Of a stretch of DNA of 51,329 nucleotides, positions 41,104-50,492 are shown piece after piece. Below the pieces are notes generated by a model, which ran no database searches, had not been told where the DNA came from, and worked only from the letters and a program-made list of their open reading frames with translations. The stretch comes from Branchiostoma floridae (taxonomy: Eukaryota; Chordata; Leptocardii; Amphioxiformes; Branchiostomatidae). Made by a program: the position numbers and the translations under genes. Position 1 is the stretch's first letter. Each line of letters starts with the position of its first letter. The DNA lies in contig NC_049991.1 in assembly GCF_000003815.2 (NCBI RefSeq), forward strand, positions 523,598-574,926. The letters are read 5' to 3'.

Positions 41104-41334
41104 TACCCCTGTCACATTATCCACGATCTTCGGGCGTATCGATGGAAGATCGGCCATATTCAAGATCGACAGAGGGTTGCCCGTATTTTTCACCTGAAAA
41201 CCGTCCCTGTCACATATAAGCCATTCTTTGTACCTTGTGCAATTGTTGTGTAATGAAGTTATTATCCTAAGCGAGACTCGGGCGATTGCCGCAGAATCGT
41301 CGTGCGAACTATTTTCGCAAATGTGACAGGGGTA
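41104..41334. mobile_element. PIF/Harbinger-like MITE (TAA duplication)
   Basis: Left TACCCCTGTCACATT and right AATGTGACAGGGGTA are exact reverse complements (the right one begins in GCAAATGTGAC). TAA lies directly outside both (41101-41103 and 41335-41337). A third CCCTGTCACAT occurs internally near 41205. A 3-bp TWA duplication is the Harbinger hallmark. Confidence 0.75.
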
Positions 41335-41525
41335 TAACCACGGCGACAGCTAAAGAGATGGGCATGCTCTATGAGTCCAGCTTTCAGGGGGTTATGATAA
41401 ATTTTCTCTGATGACATGCTTAATTTCTTGAAGCCATATCATCAGAAAAAAACAAACATTATGAGCTCCGATATAGCCTGATTCTAAGAGCCGGCTAAAT
41501 GAACAAAGTTAAGGACTCCAGCCAA

Positions 41526-41576
41526 GTTCATGGTCAAGGATGGTTCATGGTCAAGGATGGTTCGCGGTCAAGGATG
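41526..41576. repeat. Three 17-bp tandem units
   Basis: GTTCATGGTCAAGGATG twice, then GTTCGCGGTCAAGGATG. Confidence 0.9.
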
Positions 41577-41971
41577 TCTATTCTGATAAGGTAGAATGTT
41601 AACAACCAAAAATAAGTTTCCCACCTTTCCCCGGGTTTTAATTGCAAAGTTCATGTGTCCCGCAAATGGGCTCAAAAGGGCCTAAATCTTATGTTTTAAG
41701 CAAACTCACGGGGTCTAAAACATTATGAACGGCAATTTGAAAAAAAAATTCCATTTAAAATGCATTACACCCGTTTTTTCGCGTAAAAGTTACATAGACT
41801 TCAGTTGATATTACGTATTTTGATCGAAATTATCGGGTCAAATACATTTTCAATGGCATATATATGAAATAGACTTGATATAGGTGTTTCCAAGCAAAAG
41901 GAACCATTTCCCGCTTTTTAATCGCAATACTTATATGGCACCTCTATGATGGAATAGACTTAATAGAAGTG

Positions 41972-42071
41972 NNNNNNNNNNNNNNNNNNNNNNNNNNNNN
42001 NNNNNNNNNNNNNNNNNNNNNNNNNNNNNNNNNNNNNNNNNNNNNNNNNNNNNNNNNNNNNNNNNNNNNNN
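41972..42071. other. Assembly gap (100 N)
   Basis: Exactly 100 N in the Mnx-API5 intergenic DNA. Confidence 0.95.
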
Positions 42072-42587
42072 AGCAAAATGAGCAATTTTTTGGGCATTTT
42101 TCCGATTTTCATTTCCAAAGTTTGTGTATAGTTGAACTCCTTTACACATCCTGGTCCACCTTGGTGTGTACATCATTAAGGAACAGTAGTAAGGTCTTAA
42201 TGTTTTGTTTTGTGTCCAAGATTCTTATTTCGTCTACGTAGTATGACCAGGAGATTTATGTTTTGGGACACTTCAGAGGCTGGGCACTTCTGGTGGCTGG
42301 GCATGTATGACCAAGGAACCTGGTCTTGTGTGATTTTTTAAGTCTCTGCAATTTCACTGCATGTGGCACACAACTCCACACAATATCTTCCAATTGTATG
42401 TAATCACAATTATGCAATTTTGCTTATCAAACAAGTGTTTTCTACCTTGTACAAATGTCAATATATACTCATTGAGTAATACTTAATATTATGGTTGTAA
42501 TCAGGGAAATTTAATAAGGTTTTATATGGCACAATCGGTGTCACAAGAACTTTTTAAACTGAGACTGATTCTGCACACAAAAGAAAC

Positions 42588-42593
42588 TTTATT
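42588..42593 (-). promoter_or_regulatory. Candidate API5 polyadenylation signal
   Basis: AATAAA on the minus strand, followed about 7 bases later by a T/G-rich run (TTTTGTGTG), the expected arrangement for a cleavage site. Confidence 0.5.
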
Positions 42594-42779
42594 CCATTGA
42601 CAGTATGTGTCATAGTGGTACATTCAGAAGATGACTTTGCCATATACAAGGAGTAAAGGACCCAGATTTTGTACAAACATACAATGTAACAAATCCTGGC
42701 ATTTTTAACTTATCCTGAAACTCAGCACAATGGACAGCATGGATGCCAATGGTGGGGTCATCTACAGTAAACGTTCGGC

Positions 42780-43160
42780 TGGTGTGCTTGTGTGAGTTTA
42801 TGTGTACATGTCTGTGAGTGGCACTACATGTTTGTGCATATGCATTTGTGTGTTTGTAAATGTTAGTGTATAATGATGTGTGTGTGTGTGTATGTTTGTG
42901 TCTATGTGTGTTTGCATGGCTATACTAGAGCTGGGAGACCTTGCACCATGTAACGTTTCATCCAACAACTATGCAAAGATGTGCCTGTATGCTGCACTTA
43001 TGAAGATCTCTCCAGAGCAATGGAGAACAGGAGGGGAGGGAGGGAGAGAGTCCAGCACATCCCAGGCACTAACTGACCAGATGATGATGTGTTTGTACAT
43101 GTCTGTGTGTGTCTATGTATACATGTATGTGTGTCTGTGTGTGTTTATGTATGTGTGGTC
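42780..43160. repeat. TG-rich simple repeats
   Basis: Two TG/TATG-rich blocks (about 42780-42920 and 43085-43160) separated by unique sequence. On the API5 mRNA they read as CA-rich. Confidence 0.8.
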
Positions 43161-44339
43161 TATCAAACAGCTGTATACTTTGTTAAGCTTCAGACCTGAA
43201 CAACAAACAGAGACTAACAGATCCCTTCCAGTCCTTTGTCTCTAAACCTGGACATTTATCATGACCATCAATAATGAGTCACTGAACTAGTTTTTCTGCA
43301 AATGCACAACGTACATTGTACATGTATGTGTGATTCACTGACCATTGTAACACTATCAACACACTGTTATATTCAGTACAGAATTGTGAGTGGCAGTAGG
43401 CTAGACTACTGTGTGAATTCCTGGTGATGTTCATCGTGCCTCCCAAGCAGCCTGTTACATTTAGTACTACAGCACTGGCTTAGAAGACACCCTGGTTATG
43501 TGGATGTTTACATTGTACTTATGATACTGGGTACAATATATGCATGTACTGAAGAGGTGAAATAACATTATGATAAATTAATATAAACTGCTGATACATA
43601 CCAAGGACATAATATAACATCCTTGTAAATACCATCACTTAACAAGAAACAAACTTCCAATCCACAGAATGTAAATAAATGAAGCATTTTCTACATTTTA
43701 TATGTACTACAGGAACGCCTCCTGTCAGGCTCTAACTACAATAAAGTGTCTAATAATGACAGGAAAATCACACCTTCACACTACTGACTAAACTGTACAT
43801 CTACATGTCACAATTCCTGGTGCAGGACCCAGGAGAGGGAGGTTCTTGCAGCAGCTTCTACACTACCACATAACGGACCATCTCCTCTGTCCTGGGTAAG
43901 AATGAAAGCTGTGGCCATCACCTTTCAGTAACACATCAGGAGTTTGTCATAGTACTCATGATGATCTAACACTCAGTGGCTGCATGACTCATAATGACTC
44001 ATAATATAAAACAATTGAACTTAAGTTCTCTTTCTGCATGAATAGCCATCTCCATATCTGGCCCTTATGTCATAAACTAATCTTGTGGCAACAGCTATTG
44101 ACTCATGTTGCCTACTAAATTGTTTTGAACAGCAAACAGAGAAATTACCACAAATCTTAGTGCCCTTTTGGACAAAGAGCTGCAGGTATTGCAAGAGGCA
44201 ATGAAAATACTACATACAATAAAATCACCTAAATCGCCTTCTAGAATAACGTTCCATCTACATCTCAAACCTTACTCTTCCATTGGTCCCCTTGCTGCTG
44301 ACTCTAGTAGCCAGTATGGTTCAGCATGTACAGCAGGTC

Positions 44340-44419
44340 TCAGTACTGGCCCCTCCCCAGCCCCTGGCCACGCCCTCTCCACCCACCTCTTCTCTGTCCA
44401 AACCCCCACTGGTTGGCAT
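44340..44419 (-). CDS. API5: API5 last coding exon with stop
   Basis: ANQWGFGQRRGGWRGRGQGL then GRGQY and TGA (44342-44340): the RGG-type tail. Acceptor CTCTAG. Confidence 0.93.
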
Positions 44420-47400
44420 CTAGAGACAAAGTACAAAACTTGCTTTATACTTTATAAAGTAACGATGCCCACCATTCCTCGCTCAACTTTGTTAAAAAAA
44501 AACAGCTGCATGTTACAAAAATGGGTATACACACATTATTTTGTAAGAAACTGACAATTTTCAATGAAAAGCGTTGGAATGGTCTATTTCTACAATTCTG
44601 TTATGCATGTAAATGAAGCTTTCTAATTTCGACTTCTGTTTTCCAATTCTGTCAAAAAAGTGAGCCAATGTTTTTAAGGGTACCAAAAAGTAGAAGTACA
44701 TCTGCCCATGTAGGCGCAAAGACTGAGACAAGCATACTTACTAAACTCCCCACCTGTGGGGGCCCTGCCCACCCGCTCACTGTACTTGCCCCCAGGGGGG
44801 TGGTACAAAGAGCGCTCGTTGTGTTTGGGGCGCACAGCCATTCTTTTGGTAGGGACAGTTTCTTGGACAGAAGTAGCACTGCCTGCTCTCTTTGTTCTAT
44901 GGATACAAATAAGAAAAATGAATCACTTGTACATTGTATGTGCATGTTAGGTTTAGTTATGAATATCAAAAATAACAGGGAATTATTGTTCATAAAACAA
45001 AACCATCTTTTTTAGCTTATTGGTAACAATTTTACCTGCAATCTGAAAACTTTTAACAGGTGGACATTTGGGACACATTTGGGATGCTATCTAAATCCAA
45101 ATACATGATTGTACGTTTTATAATTTCCACATATCATTATATTACAATACTTACTTACATTCTTTCAATGATATAATGCTTTCTATAAGCTTGAAGATGT
45201 CACTGTTATTACTGTAGAAGGAATTCTGTGATATTGTAAAGTCAGAGCTCCAGGGCACAACTACATGTAGCATCACTATAAATTGTACAGAAGGGTTGGA
45301 GCTCCCCACATGTGTATATACATACATTTAGTAATTAAATATGAGGGTGGTACTTACCCCTCAGTGTCACTTGAAGGTTTCTGAAAGTAAAAACAGAATC
45401 ATAATACATTATTCCATATGACCAGTTAGAAACACATTTTCAAAATAATATTTCTACATTCATTTATTAGATCTACCTACTCTAAATCTTAAAATGATCA
45501 AAGTTAGTAGTGATCTGAATTGATCTGAGGGCATGGTAACTGAATTGTGACATTTTACACTACTATAATGTGACTTCTTTTTGTCTTCTCAGATGACAGC
45601 TGTTGTTTTTTCGGGAGAGGAGTCTTACCTGTCATTTCTTCCAAGCCATCAACCAGTACTAATGTTGTGGTTCATCTTTTGTAAAACATAATAGGAATTG
45701 TAACGCCAAATTTTGCCCACCCAGAAATCATGACAATGTGTTCACGGAGATCAGCAATGTTACAATGTTAAGAAAATTAACAAATTTAACATGCTCTCGT
45801 CCCAGCAGTTATCATAGGAAGTTCCAAAAAACTGAACCAAATGATGGAATATTTCGAACACATGATAGTCAGTGTCCAGAGTTGCCTGTGGAACCTGGCT
45901 TGGCACGCATACGGTTTTGAAGCATAATACTATGACAGACATTTCATTATCTTTCTAACACGTAGATGTCAGGAATATGGTGTTTACTAGTATATTGATA
46001 TCTTTACATACGTAAGCCTATGAACATTTTTGGGTGCACCTATGCACCCACAGAAAAGGATTGGGTGCACAGCCCCAATTTTGAGACCCAGTGTTTTGGG
46101 CTCTGTAAAGACTAGACTAAGTGTACTTACTGTGGTTGGTTTCCAGGACAAGCCTACAACACTTTTGTATGATGGTGGGTTGTGAAACAGGTCCTGGAAA
46201 CATCAATCAACAGTTATTTACAAAGAAGATGAACAGATAAAAATCGTTAATACAACCATATGAATATCTCAGTTACTTTCTGTTCTACCCTTTCAAAAAT
46301 ACAAATTGCCATTTTCTGCAATCTAACTGTATGGTACATGTACAAAGTATATGAGAAATACCAATATGGTACAAAAATTCCTATGGTCATGTCTTGTTTC
46401 AACTAATTTGATAAATGTGATAAATGTGAAATATGAACCTGTTGAAAACTTCATATAGGCCACCTCACCTTGATAAGGACATTGATATTGGAGGTTGTTC
46501 TCAGTGCTACCACTTTGATTTTGTTCTGTGATAAAAAAAAACACATTGTACCATGTCAATACTGCAATCATTATGAGGCATTTCTGATGCCATTACTGAC
46601 ATACGTCTAAGTGACAGCAGTTTGCATGATGTTTTAACTAAAGAGGTCAGGAGAAGTTCAGCGAGAAGTTTGTTGCTTGTATGCGGTGTGGATGCGATTA
46701 GGCTAAATCAGGTCCAAGTCCAGATTCAGGCCCAAGGGTTTAGGTTCAGGATCCTGCCTGTTTAGGTTTATTAAACCAACATTAAGTATAGACTGAGATG
46801 CACTACTATAAACGTTTCTTGGTGGGAAGGCATTAAAATCTCCTCCAATTATTACATCACCAAAGCAACCGTGTAAAGAAATTTCTACAAAGATCATACA
46901 TTGTAGGGGTGTTCATGAAATGGCAACGAGCAACAACATCCTAACAATGGATGAGACTATGCACATGTACCTCTGTAGTTTTCAGTTCTTCCCCAGTCTT
47001 TCCCTGTAGAGACAGGCGGAGCTGTTTGATGTACACCTGAAGGCCTCTGGCAAAGTACTGCAGTCTGGACAAGGCAACAAGAATGACCCCAGTGTATAGT
47101 AAGTGCTATGTATTTCATGTATTGTCTCTATCAGATGTACCTTCAACTATTAACGCATGCTTGGAAAGTTCACATTGAAAAAATACAAATTGAAGACCTG
47201 CGACAGTCTTTCAGTGTTACAGGAAATAATCCTGATGCAAAATAACGTAAGGAAGGTACCCCTTCTGCTACAGCAACTTGTCTGTACAACCTGTCCAATT
47301 TTGGTTCTGCTTTTCTATTCTAATGTCAAAAATAATGTGCAGAACCAAGCAGTTTCACATACTACAAAATTCATCTCTAGGATTTTCCCCAACAACATAA

Positions 47401-50400
47401 CATAAAAGATGTTGTCAAGATATAAACCTTGCTTGGGTGTAATCATAAGGCAACACCAATTCTATTTGCTGCTTCTAAGATTTTTTTCAGAAAATATTTC
47501 ACCAGGGAAAAAAATTGTGCAATAAGTCTGGGGTTAAAGATAGGCACTTACACAACATGAAGAATAACAGGAGTATGCCAGTTTTCAGTTTTTCATGGCA
47601 TGTTTTATGCAACGAATACCTTCCTTTGTGCAGTACATTTGTACTACAATACCAAAATTTTACTGATGATTTTACCAATATAATAATTCTTCCAAAACTG
47701 AAAAAGATCCAAAATATACTATCACTCACTCACTCACTCACGGCCCGTAACCTCAGTGGCCGTAGGGGCTCCACGACATCCATCAGCCAAAAAGTAGTTA
47801 CTCAAGCAACTGGATATGGTTTTGGAAACGGTTAGACGTTTCGGATAGTATCCACTATCCTTCGTCAGTGACACTTAAGTGATCTGGAAGAAACTGGTCT
47901 TTTATACTCTAACTATGAATGAAGACAACTTTAGATGTCCAAAATTGTCTCTAGCTTGACTTTGCCCTACCTTTGTTTGCTGTTGGTATCCAAAATGTCT
48001 TCAGCTTGACTTGTCTTACAATGTCTTCGATTGGACAAAGTTGTCTTCATTCATAGTTGACCGTTTCCAAAACCATATCCAGTTACTTGAGTAACTACTT
48101 TTTGGCGTATCTTATTACCTGGATGTCTAACCTACATTGACGTATACTATATATGATGTTCTATGTATGTATGCATACATACACATATATCATTCACCTT
48201 GTACGAAAGTCCTTTAACCTGTCAGCATTCTCCTCAGCTGTGAGGAAGTCTGTTCCCTTACGAGCAATCTGATGAAATGCAAACATCAGACACTCCACAT
48301 AGCTGAACTGCAGCTGTGGCTCCCCGGGCTGCAGGGAACCGTTCTCTTCATTCTCGACTTCTGCTGGAGGGACTGGCATATATTCCTGGGGCAGGGGCAA
48401 CAAAGTAAGCAACTATTTGGCAGGAGAGCATTTTGTGCACAATTTCATGAGACAGATATACAACTAATCACTATGATAAACACCTGGATCACATATTCTT
48501 CAAAACATGCCTTTTTATTTAATGAATGTGTAAATAAAGATAATAGTAGGAAGGCACTTTAAAATATCCAGTTGCTTGAGTAACTGCTATTTTGCGTATC
48601 TTATTACCTGGATGTCTAACCTTCATCGACGAATTGCCTTTATACATTGTGCCCAAAGAGTACATGTTTGTATGTTGAGTGTCGAATTGTGGACACTTTT
48701 GCACATCCTCGACATCATTCTGTAACTGTAAATATTGTCACAGCAGCTATTTCAGAAACCACTTGTGGAGCTGATCAAGGTTTCAAGGTCAGAAATAAGT
48801 TGACAATATCCCTTTTTCTTTTCTGTTCTGTTTGCCTTAACTTTGCAATATAATGGCAATTTCCTGAAATATTTCTTGGTCTGACAACATTGTGAGTTCC
48901 ACAGGTTTGAAAAGCCTTCCAAAAGCTACCCAACACCTAACACAGTCAGTAATCACTCTGATCTGCAAACAGTGGCTTTTGTTGCCTTTAACGTACTTCA
49001 TGGTCAAATCTAGGGGTGCATGAGTTCTGGTCCGGACCTGAACGTGGACCTGATTCAGTATGGGAACGAATAATACTCATAACAATGTTCCATTCCGCTA
49101 CAAAGAAATCTGTTTGGTGGAGTATTTTGGTCCCACTGGCATTTTAAAATCCTACAAGGCTAACTTGCCTCAGTACAATTGACTGTAAATTTGGTAGCAA
49201 TTACAAAAAGTCTACTCTACTTCACTCTATTTTCTTATTTTCTTTAACCTGTCATGCCCAAACGTGTGAATTTCTCCTCAAATAACTTCTTCATTTTCAA
49301 TAGGTCCAACATCCGGTACACTGAATTTTTACAGATCCGTTTTTTCTGGCCCAATAAGAAAAAACGGTTTTGTACTGGTGTACCATACCGGTACCCACCC
49401 CTAGTCAAATCTATGTAGTACAATGTACTAAAGGAATGGAAGGGGGAATATGACTTTCAACCTAACTACAATTTAAAACTTAAATGTGCCGTACAAGAAG
49501 ACAGGTGTACAGGTTGGCCAGACAAGTGCTGTCCACATCACCACAGTAGGGGGACATCTCTGCCAGCAGCTTCAACACTTCAAGTTTAACGTCTCGCTCT
49601 TCTACAGATGACGTCACTGCAGTCAGACATGGAAGAACCGCCACGCAAACATACGCAACAAACTTGGTCGACTGGACATTTCTCTGAAAAATAAAGAACA
49701 TTCAAAGCATTCAAAATTGTTCTATCGTGGAAGGTTAAAATAGTCAAGGCTCCAGTTCAGAATTTGACATCCTTACAGGGCTGCAAATGCCTCTCGGAAC
49801 TTCTCCTATTTGCTACTGAGTCGAACAATGTTAGCTGAAACATTTTTACTCACAGAAAACAGTGGCATCGCCTGCCTCACACAGTCCATCAGCCTGTCTA
49901 CACAGGTGCTGTCGTCTGCCTGGAAAACATGAGATGAGTAATGACATGTACATGATCTAAATAAAGAGAGAAAGAAAGCAACATGTAACATGGGTCTGGA
50001 AATGAGTAACTTGTGCGTCTGTTCGCACATTTGCCATCTGCCGTGGAAAACTCTGGTACCCGGGTCACATTCCTGCATAGACCCCTCCAGACTGGTCAGG
50101 CAAACCCTGAGGGAGTATTTGTGCGAAGAAGAAAACCCAGCAGAAAGATCCCTATTGATGGACTGTGAACACTTATCCTTCCAAGACTTATATATTAGAA
50201 TAAATAAGACAAAATAGCTTCTTGTCATGAAGCTTAGATTTTTGGGATGGATGGGGTGAATTTTTGCCCGTCCCAACAAGCAAATCTGTCCAGGAACAGA
50301 GGGACGTAAAATGTCCAACATACATACACATCACGTGGTGTTTCCCCTTACCTGGAATGGTTTGGACAGCTCGGCCTGCTCCACCACTAAGTCCACCAGC

Positions 50401-50492
50401 TGCTGCCGCCCACTCACTGTCTGTAGGGACTGCAGGCTGGCCAGGATGTGCATGAAGGTCACAAACTCATCCCGGGTCACGTCAGTCAGAAC
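44340..50492 (-). CDS. API5: API5 / AAC-11 (apoptosis inhibitor 5), 3' ten exons
   Basis: Exons in transcript order: 50492-50352, 49919-49854, 49683-49495, 48385-48198, 47064-46971, 46525-46469, 46193-46131, 45380-45358, 44896-44742 and 44419-44340. All junctions are GT/AG and the frame runs through 351 residues to TGA. Seen: SLQTVSGRQQLVDLV, CVDRLMDCVRQAMPLFS, LEVLKLLAEMSPYCGD, LQFSYVECLMFAFHQ, LQYFARGLQVYIKQL and NKIKVVALRTTSNINVLIK, matching API5 in order from roughly human residue 195 onward. This is the second half of the HEAT/ARM-like helical scaffold. Next come a basic Lys/Arg nuclear-signal region (TKRAGS...PTKRM) and a Gly/Arg-rich end (QRRGGWRGRGQ). Known: a nuclear scaffold that binds FGF2 and ACINUS, is linked to mRNA export, and restrains apoptosis. 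The N-terminal half lies beyond the right edge. Confidence 0.95.
44742..44896 (-). CDS. API5: API5 exon, basic nuclear-signal region
   Basis: TKRAGSATSVQETVPTKRMA, then a Lys/Arg-rich stretch and YHPPGGKYSERVG, which parallels the YNPPSGKYS of vertebrate API5. Acceptor CCATAG, donor GTAAGT. Confidence 0.92.
45358..45380 (-). CDS. API5: API5 micro-exon, 23 nt
   Basis: Seven codons, KPSSDTE, plus two bases, between acceptor TTTCAG and donor GTAAGT. It restores the frame between its neighbours, which supports it. Could be alternatively spliced only with a frameshift. Confidence 0.8.
45925..46108. mobile_element. Truncated relative of the MITE 4540-4897
   Basis: Matches the right half of that element in order: ACTATGACAGACATTT, ATTATCTTTCTAA, GTAGATGTCA, ACTAGTATA, GATATCTTTACATAC, GGGTGCACC, GCACCCACAGAAAA, then a decayed end (GTTTTGGGCTCTG). 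The left end is missing. Confidence 0.75.
46131..46193 (-). CDS. API5: API5 exon, DLFHNPPSYKSVV
   Basis: 21 codons, DLFHNPPSYKSVVGLSWKPT plus T, the end of the helical domain. Acceptor TTCCAG, donor GTAAGT. Confidence 0.93.
46469..46525 (-). CDS. API5: API5 exon, 19 codons
   Basis: NKIKVVALRTTSNINVLIK. Acceptor ATCACAG, donor GTGAGG. Confidence 0.93.
46526..46970 (-). other. API5: API5 intron with possible LINE endonuclease scrap
   Basis: 445 bp. A minus-strand frame (46897-46703) contains GCFGDVIIGGDFNAFPPRN, close to the GDFNA motif of the apurinic endonuclease domain in non-LTR retrotransposons. Confidence 0.6.
46703..46897 (-). pseudogene. Possible LINE endonuclease fragment
   Basis: About 60 residues on the minus strand: FVEISLHGCFGDVIIGGDFN followed by Ala-Phe. 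A hydrophobic strand leading into GGDFNA is the hallmark of AP-endonuclease-like LINE domains. No other endonuclease motif is left, so it is a scrap and the call is tentative. Confidence 0.45.
46971..47064 (-). CDS. API5: API5 exon, LQYFARGLQ
   Basis: One base plus 31 codons: LQYFARGLQVYIKQLRLSLQ then GKTGEELKTTE. Acceptor GTCCAG, donor GTACAT. Confidence 0.93.
47065..48197 (-). other. API5: API5 intron with foldback repeat
   Basis: 1133 bp. Carries the inverted-repeat element 47788-48105 and, just left of it, a short CACTCACTCACTCACTCAC run (about 47725). Confidence 0.75.
47788..48105. repeat. Inverted-repeat element, possible Penelope-like remnant
   Basis: AAAAAGTAGTTACTCAAGCA, then ACTGGATATGGTTTTGGAAACGG at left, and its near-exact reverse complement at about 48060-48105. 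Just inside the left arm is GACGTTTCGGATAGTATCC, then ACTATCCTTCGTCAGTG, which folds into a 7-bp stem with a 4-base loop. Such GTTTCGG...CCTTCGTCAG text reminds me of Penelope-like element ends. A third fragment is at 48565-48625. Confidence 0.55.
48198..48385 (-). CDS. API5: API5 exon, EYMPVPP to KDFRT
   Basis: 62 codons plus two bases. Contains an acidic linker (EVENEENGS) and LQFSYVECLMFAFHQIARKG. Acceptor CCCCAG, donor GTGAAT. Confidence 0.95.
48565..48625. repeat. Fragment of the 47788-48105 repeat family
   Basis: ATATCCAGTTGCTTGAGTAACTGCT, then GCGTATCTTATTACCTGG and ATGTCTAACC, as at the right end of the larger copy and its flank (48070-48135). Confidence 0.7.
49011..49403. mobile_element. 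hAT-like MITE, 8-bp duplication GTCAAATC
   Basis: GTCAAATC is exactly repeated at 49003-49010 and 49404-49411. The ends are TAGGGGTG and CACCCCTA, with further inverted similarity (GGTCCGGACC-type text at left, GGTACC-type text at right). 393 bp, no coding frame. Confidence 0.85.
49495..49683 (-). CDS. API5: API5 exon, 63 codons
   Basis: RNVQSTKFVAY to NLYTCLL, including the LEVLKLLAEMSPYCGD helix pair. Acceptor TTTCAG; the donor GTACGG is a weaker but usable site, chosen because it joins LL to EYMPVPP as in other API5 proteins. Confidence 0.9.
49854..49919 (-). CDS. API5: API5 exon, 22 codons
   Basis: ADDSTCVDRLMDCVRQAMPL plus FS. Acceptor TTCCAG, donor GTGAGT. Confidence 0.93.
49920..50351 (-). 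other. API5: API5 intron
   Basis: 432 bp between two helical-repeat exons. No repeat or motif recognised. Confidence 0.8.
50352..50492 (-). CDS. API5: API5 exon (first in window)
   Basis: 47 codons in phase 0: VLTDVTRDEFVTFMHILASL to LSKPFQ, helical repeat region. Acceptor TGTACAG, donor GTAAGG. Confidence 0.95.

Larger units (their letters stand above)
38225..42569. other. Mnx-API5 convergent intergenic region
   Basis: Begins with the Mnx 3' UTR (end not placed; an AATAAA at 40115-40120 is distant). Contains an inverted copy of the octamer-rich repeat (38903-39568), a Harbinger-like MITE (41104-41334), three 17-bp repeats (41526-41576) and two gaps. No gene seen in 39570-41100 or 41580-42569. 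Confidence 0.6.
42570..44339 (-). other. API5: Probable API5 3' UTR
   Basis: From the API5 stop to just past AATAAA at 42593-42588. No transposon ends were seen. Contains (TG)n-rich stretches at about 42780-42920 and 43085-43160. The Cys/Val/Met-rich frame over these is an artefact. Confidence 0.5.
44420..46130 (-). other. API5: API5 introns near the 3' end
   Basis: Introns 44420-44741, 44897-45357 and 45381-46130. The last holds a truncated GTGCAC-rich MITE copy (about 45925-46108). Otherwise plain AT-rich DNA. Confidence 0.75.
48386..49494 (-). other. API5: API5 intron with hAT-like MITE and foldback fragment
   Basis: 1109 bp. Contains the fragment 48565-48625 of the 47788 family and the complete element 49011-49403. 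Confidence 0.75.

Noticed and set aside
42880-43245. Cys/Val/Met-rich frame
   Set aside because: It is translation of TG repeats in the probable API5 3' UTR, on the opposite strand to the gene.
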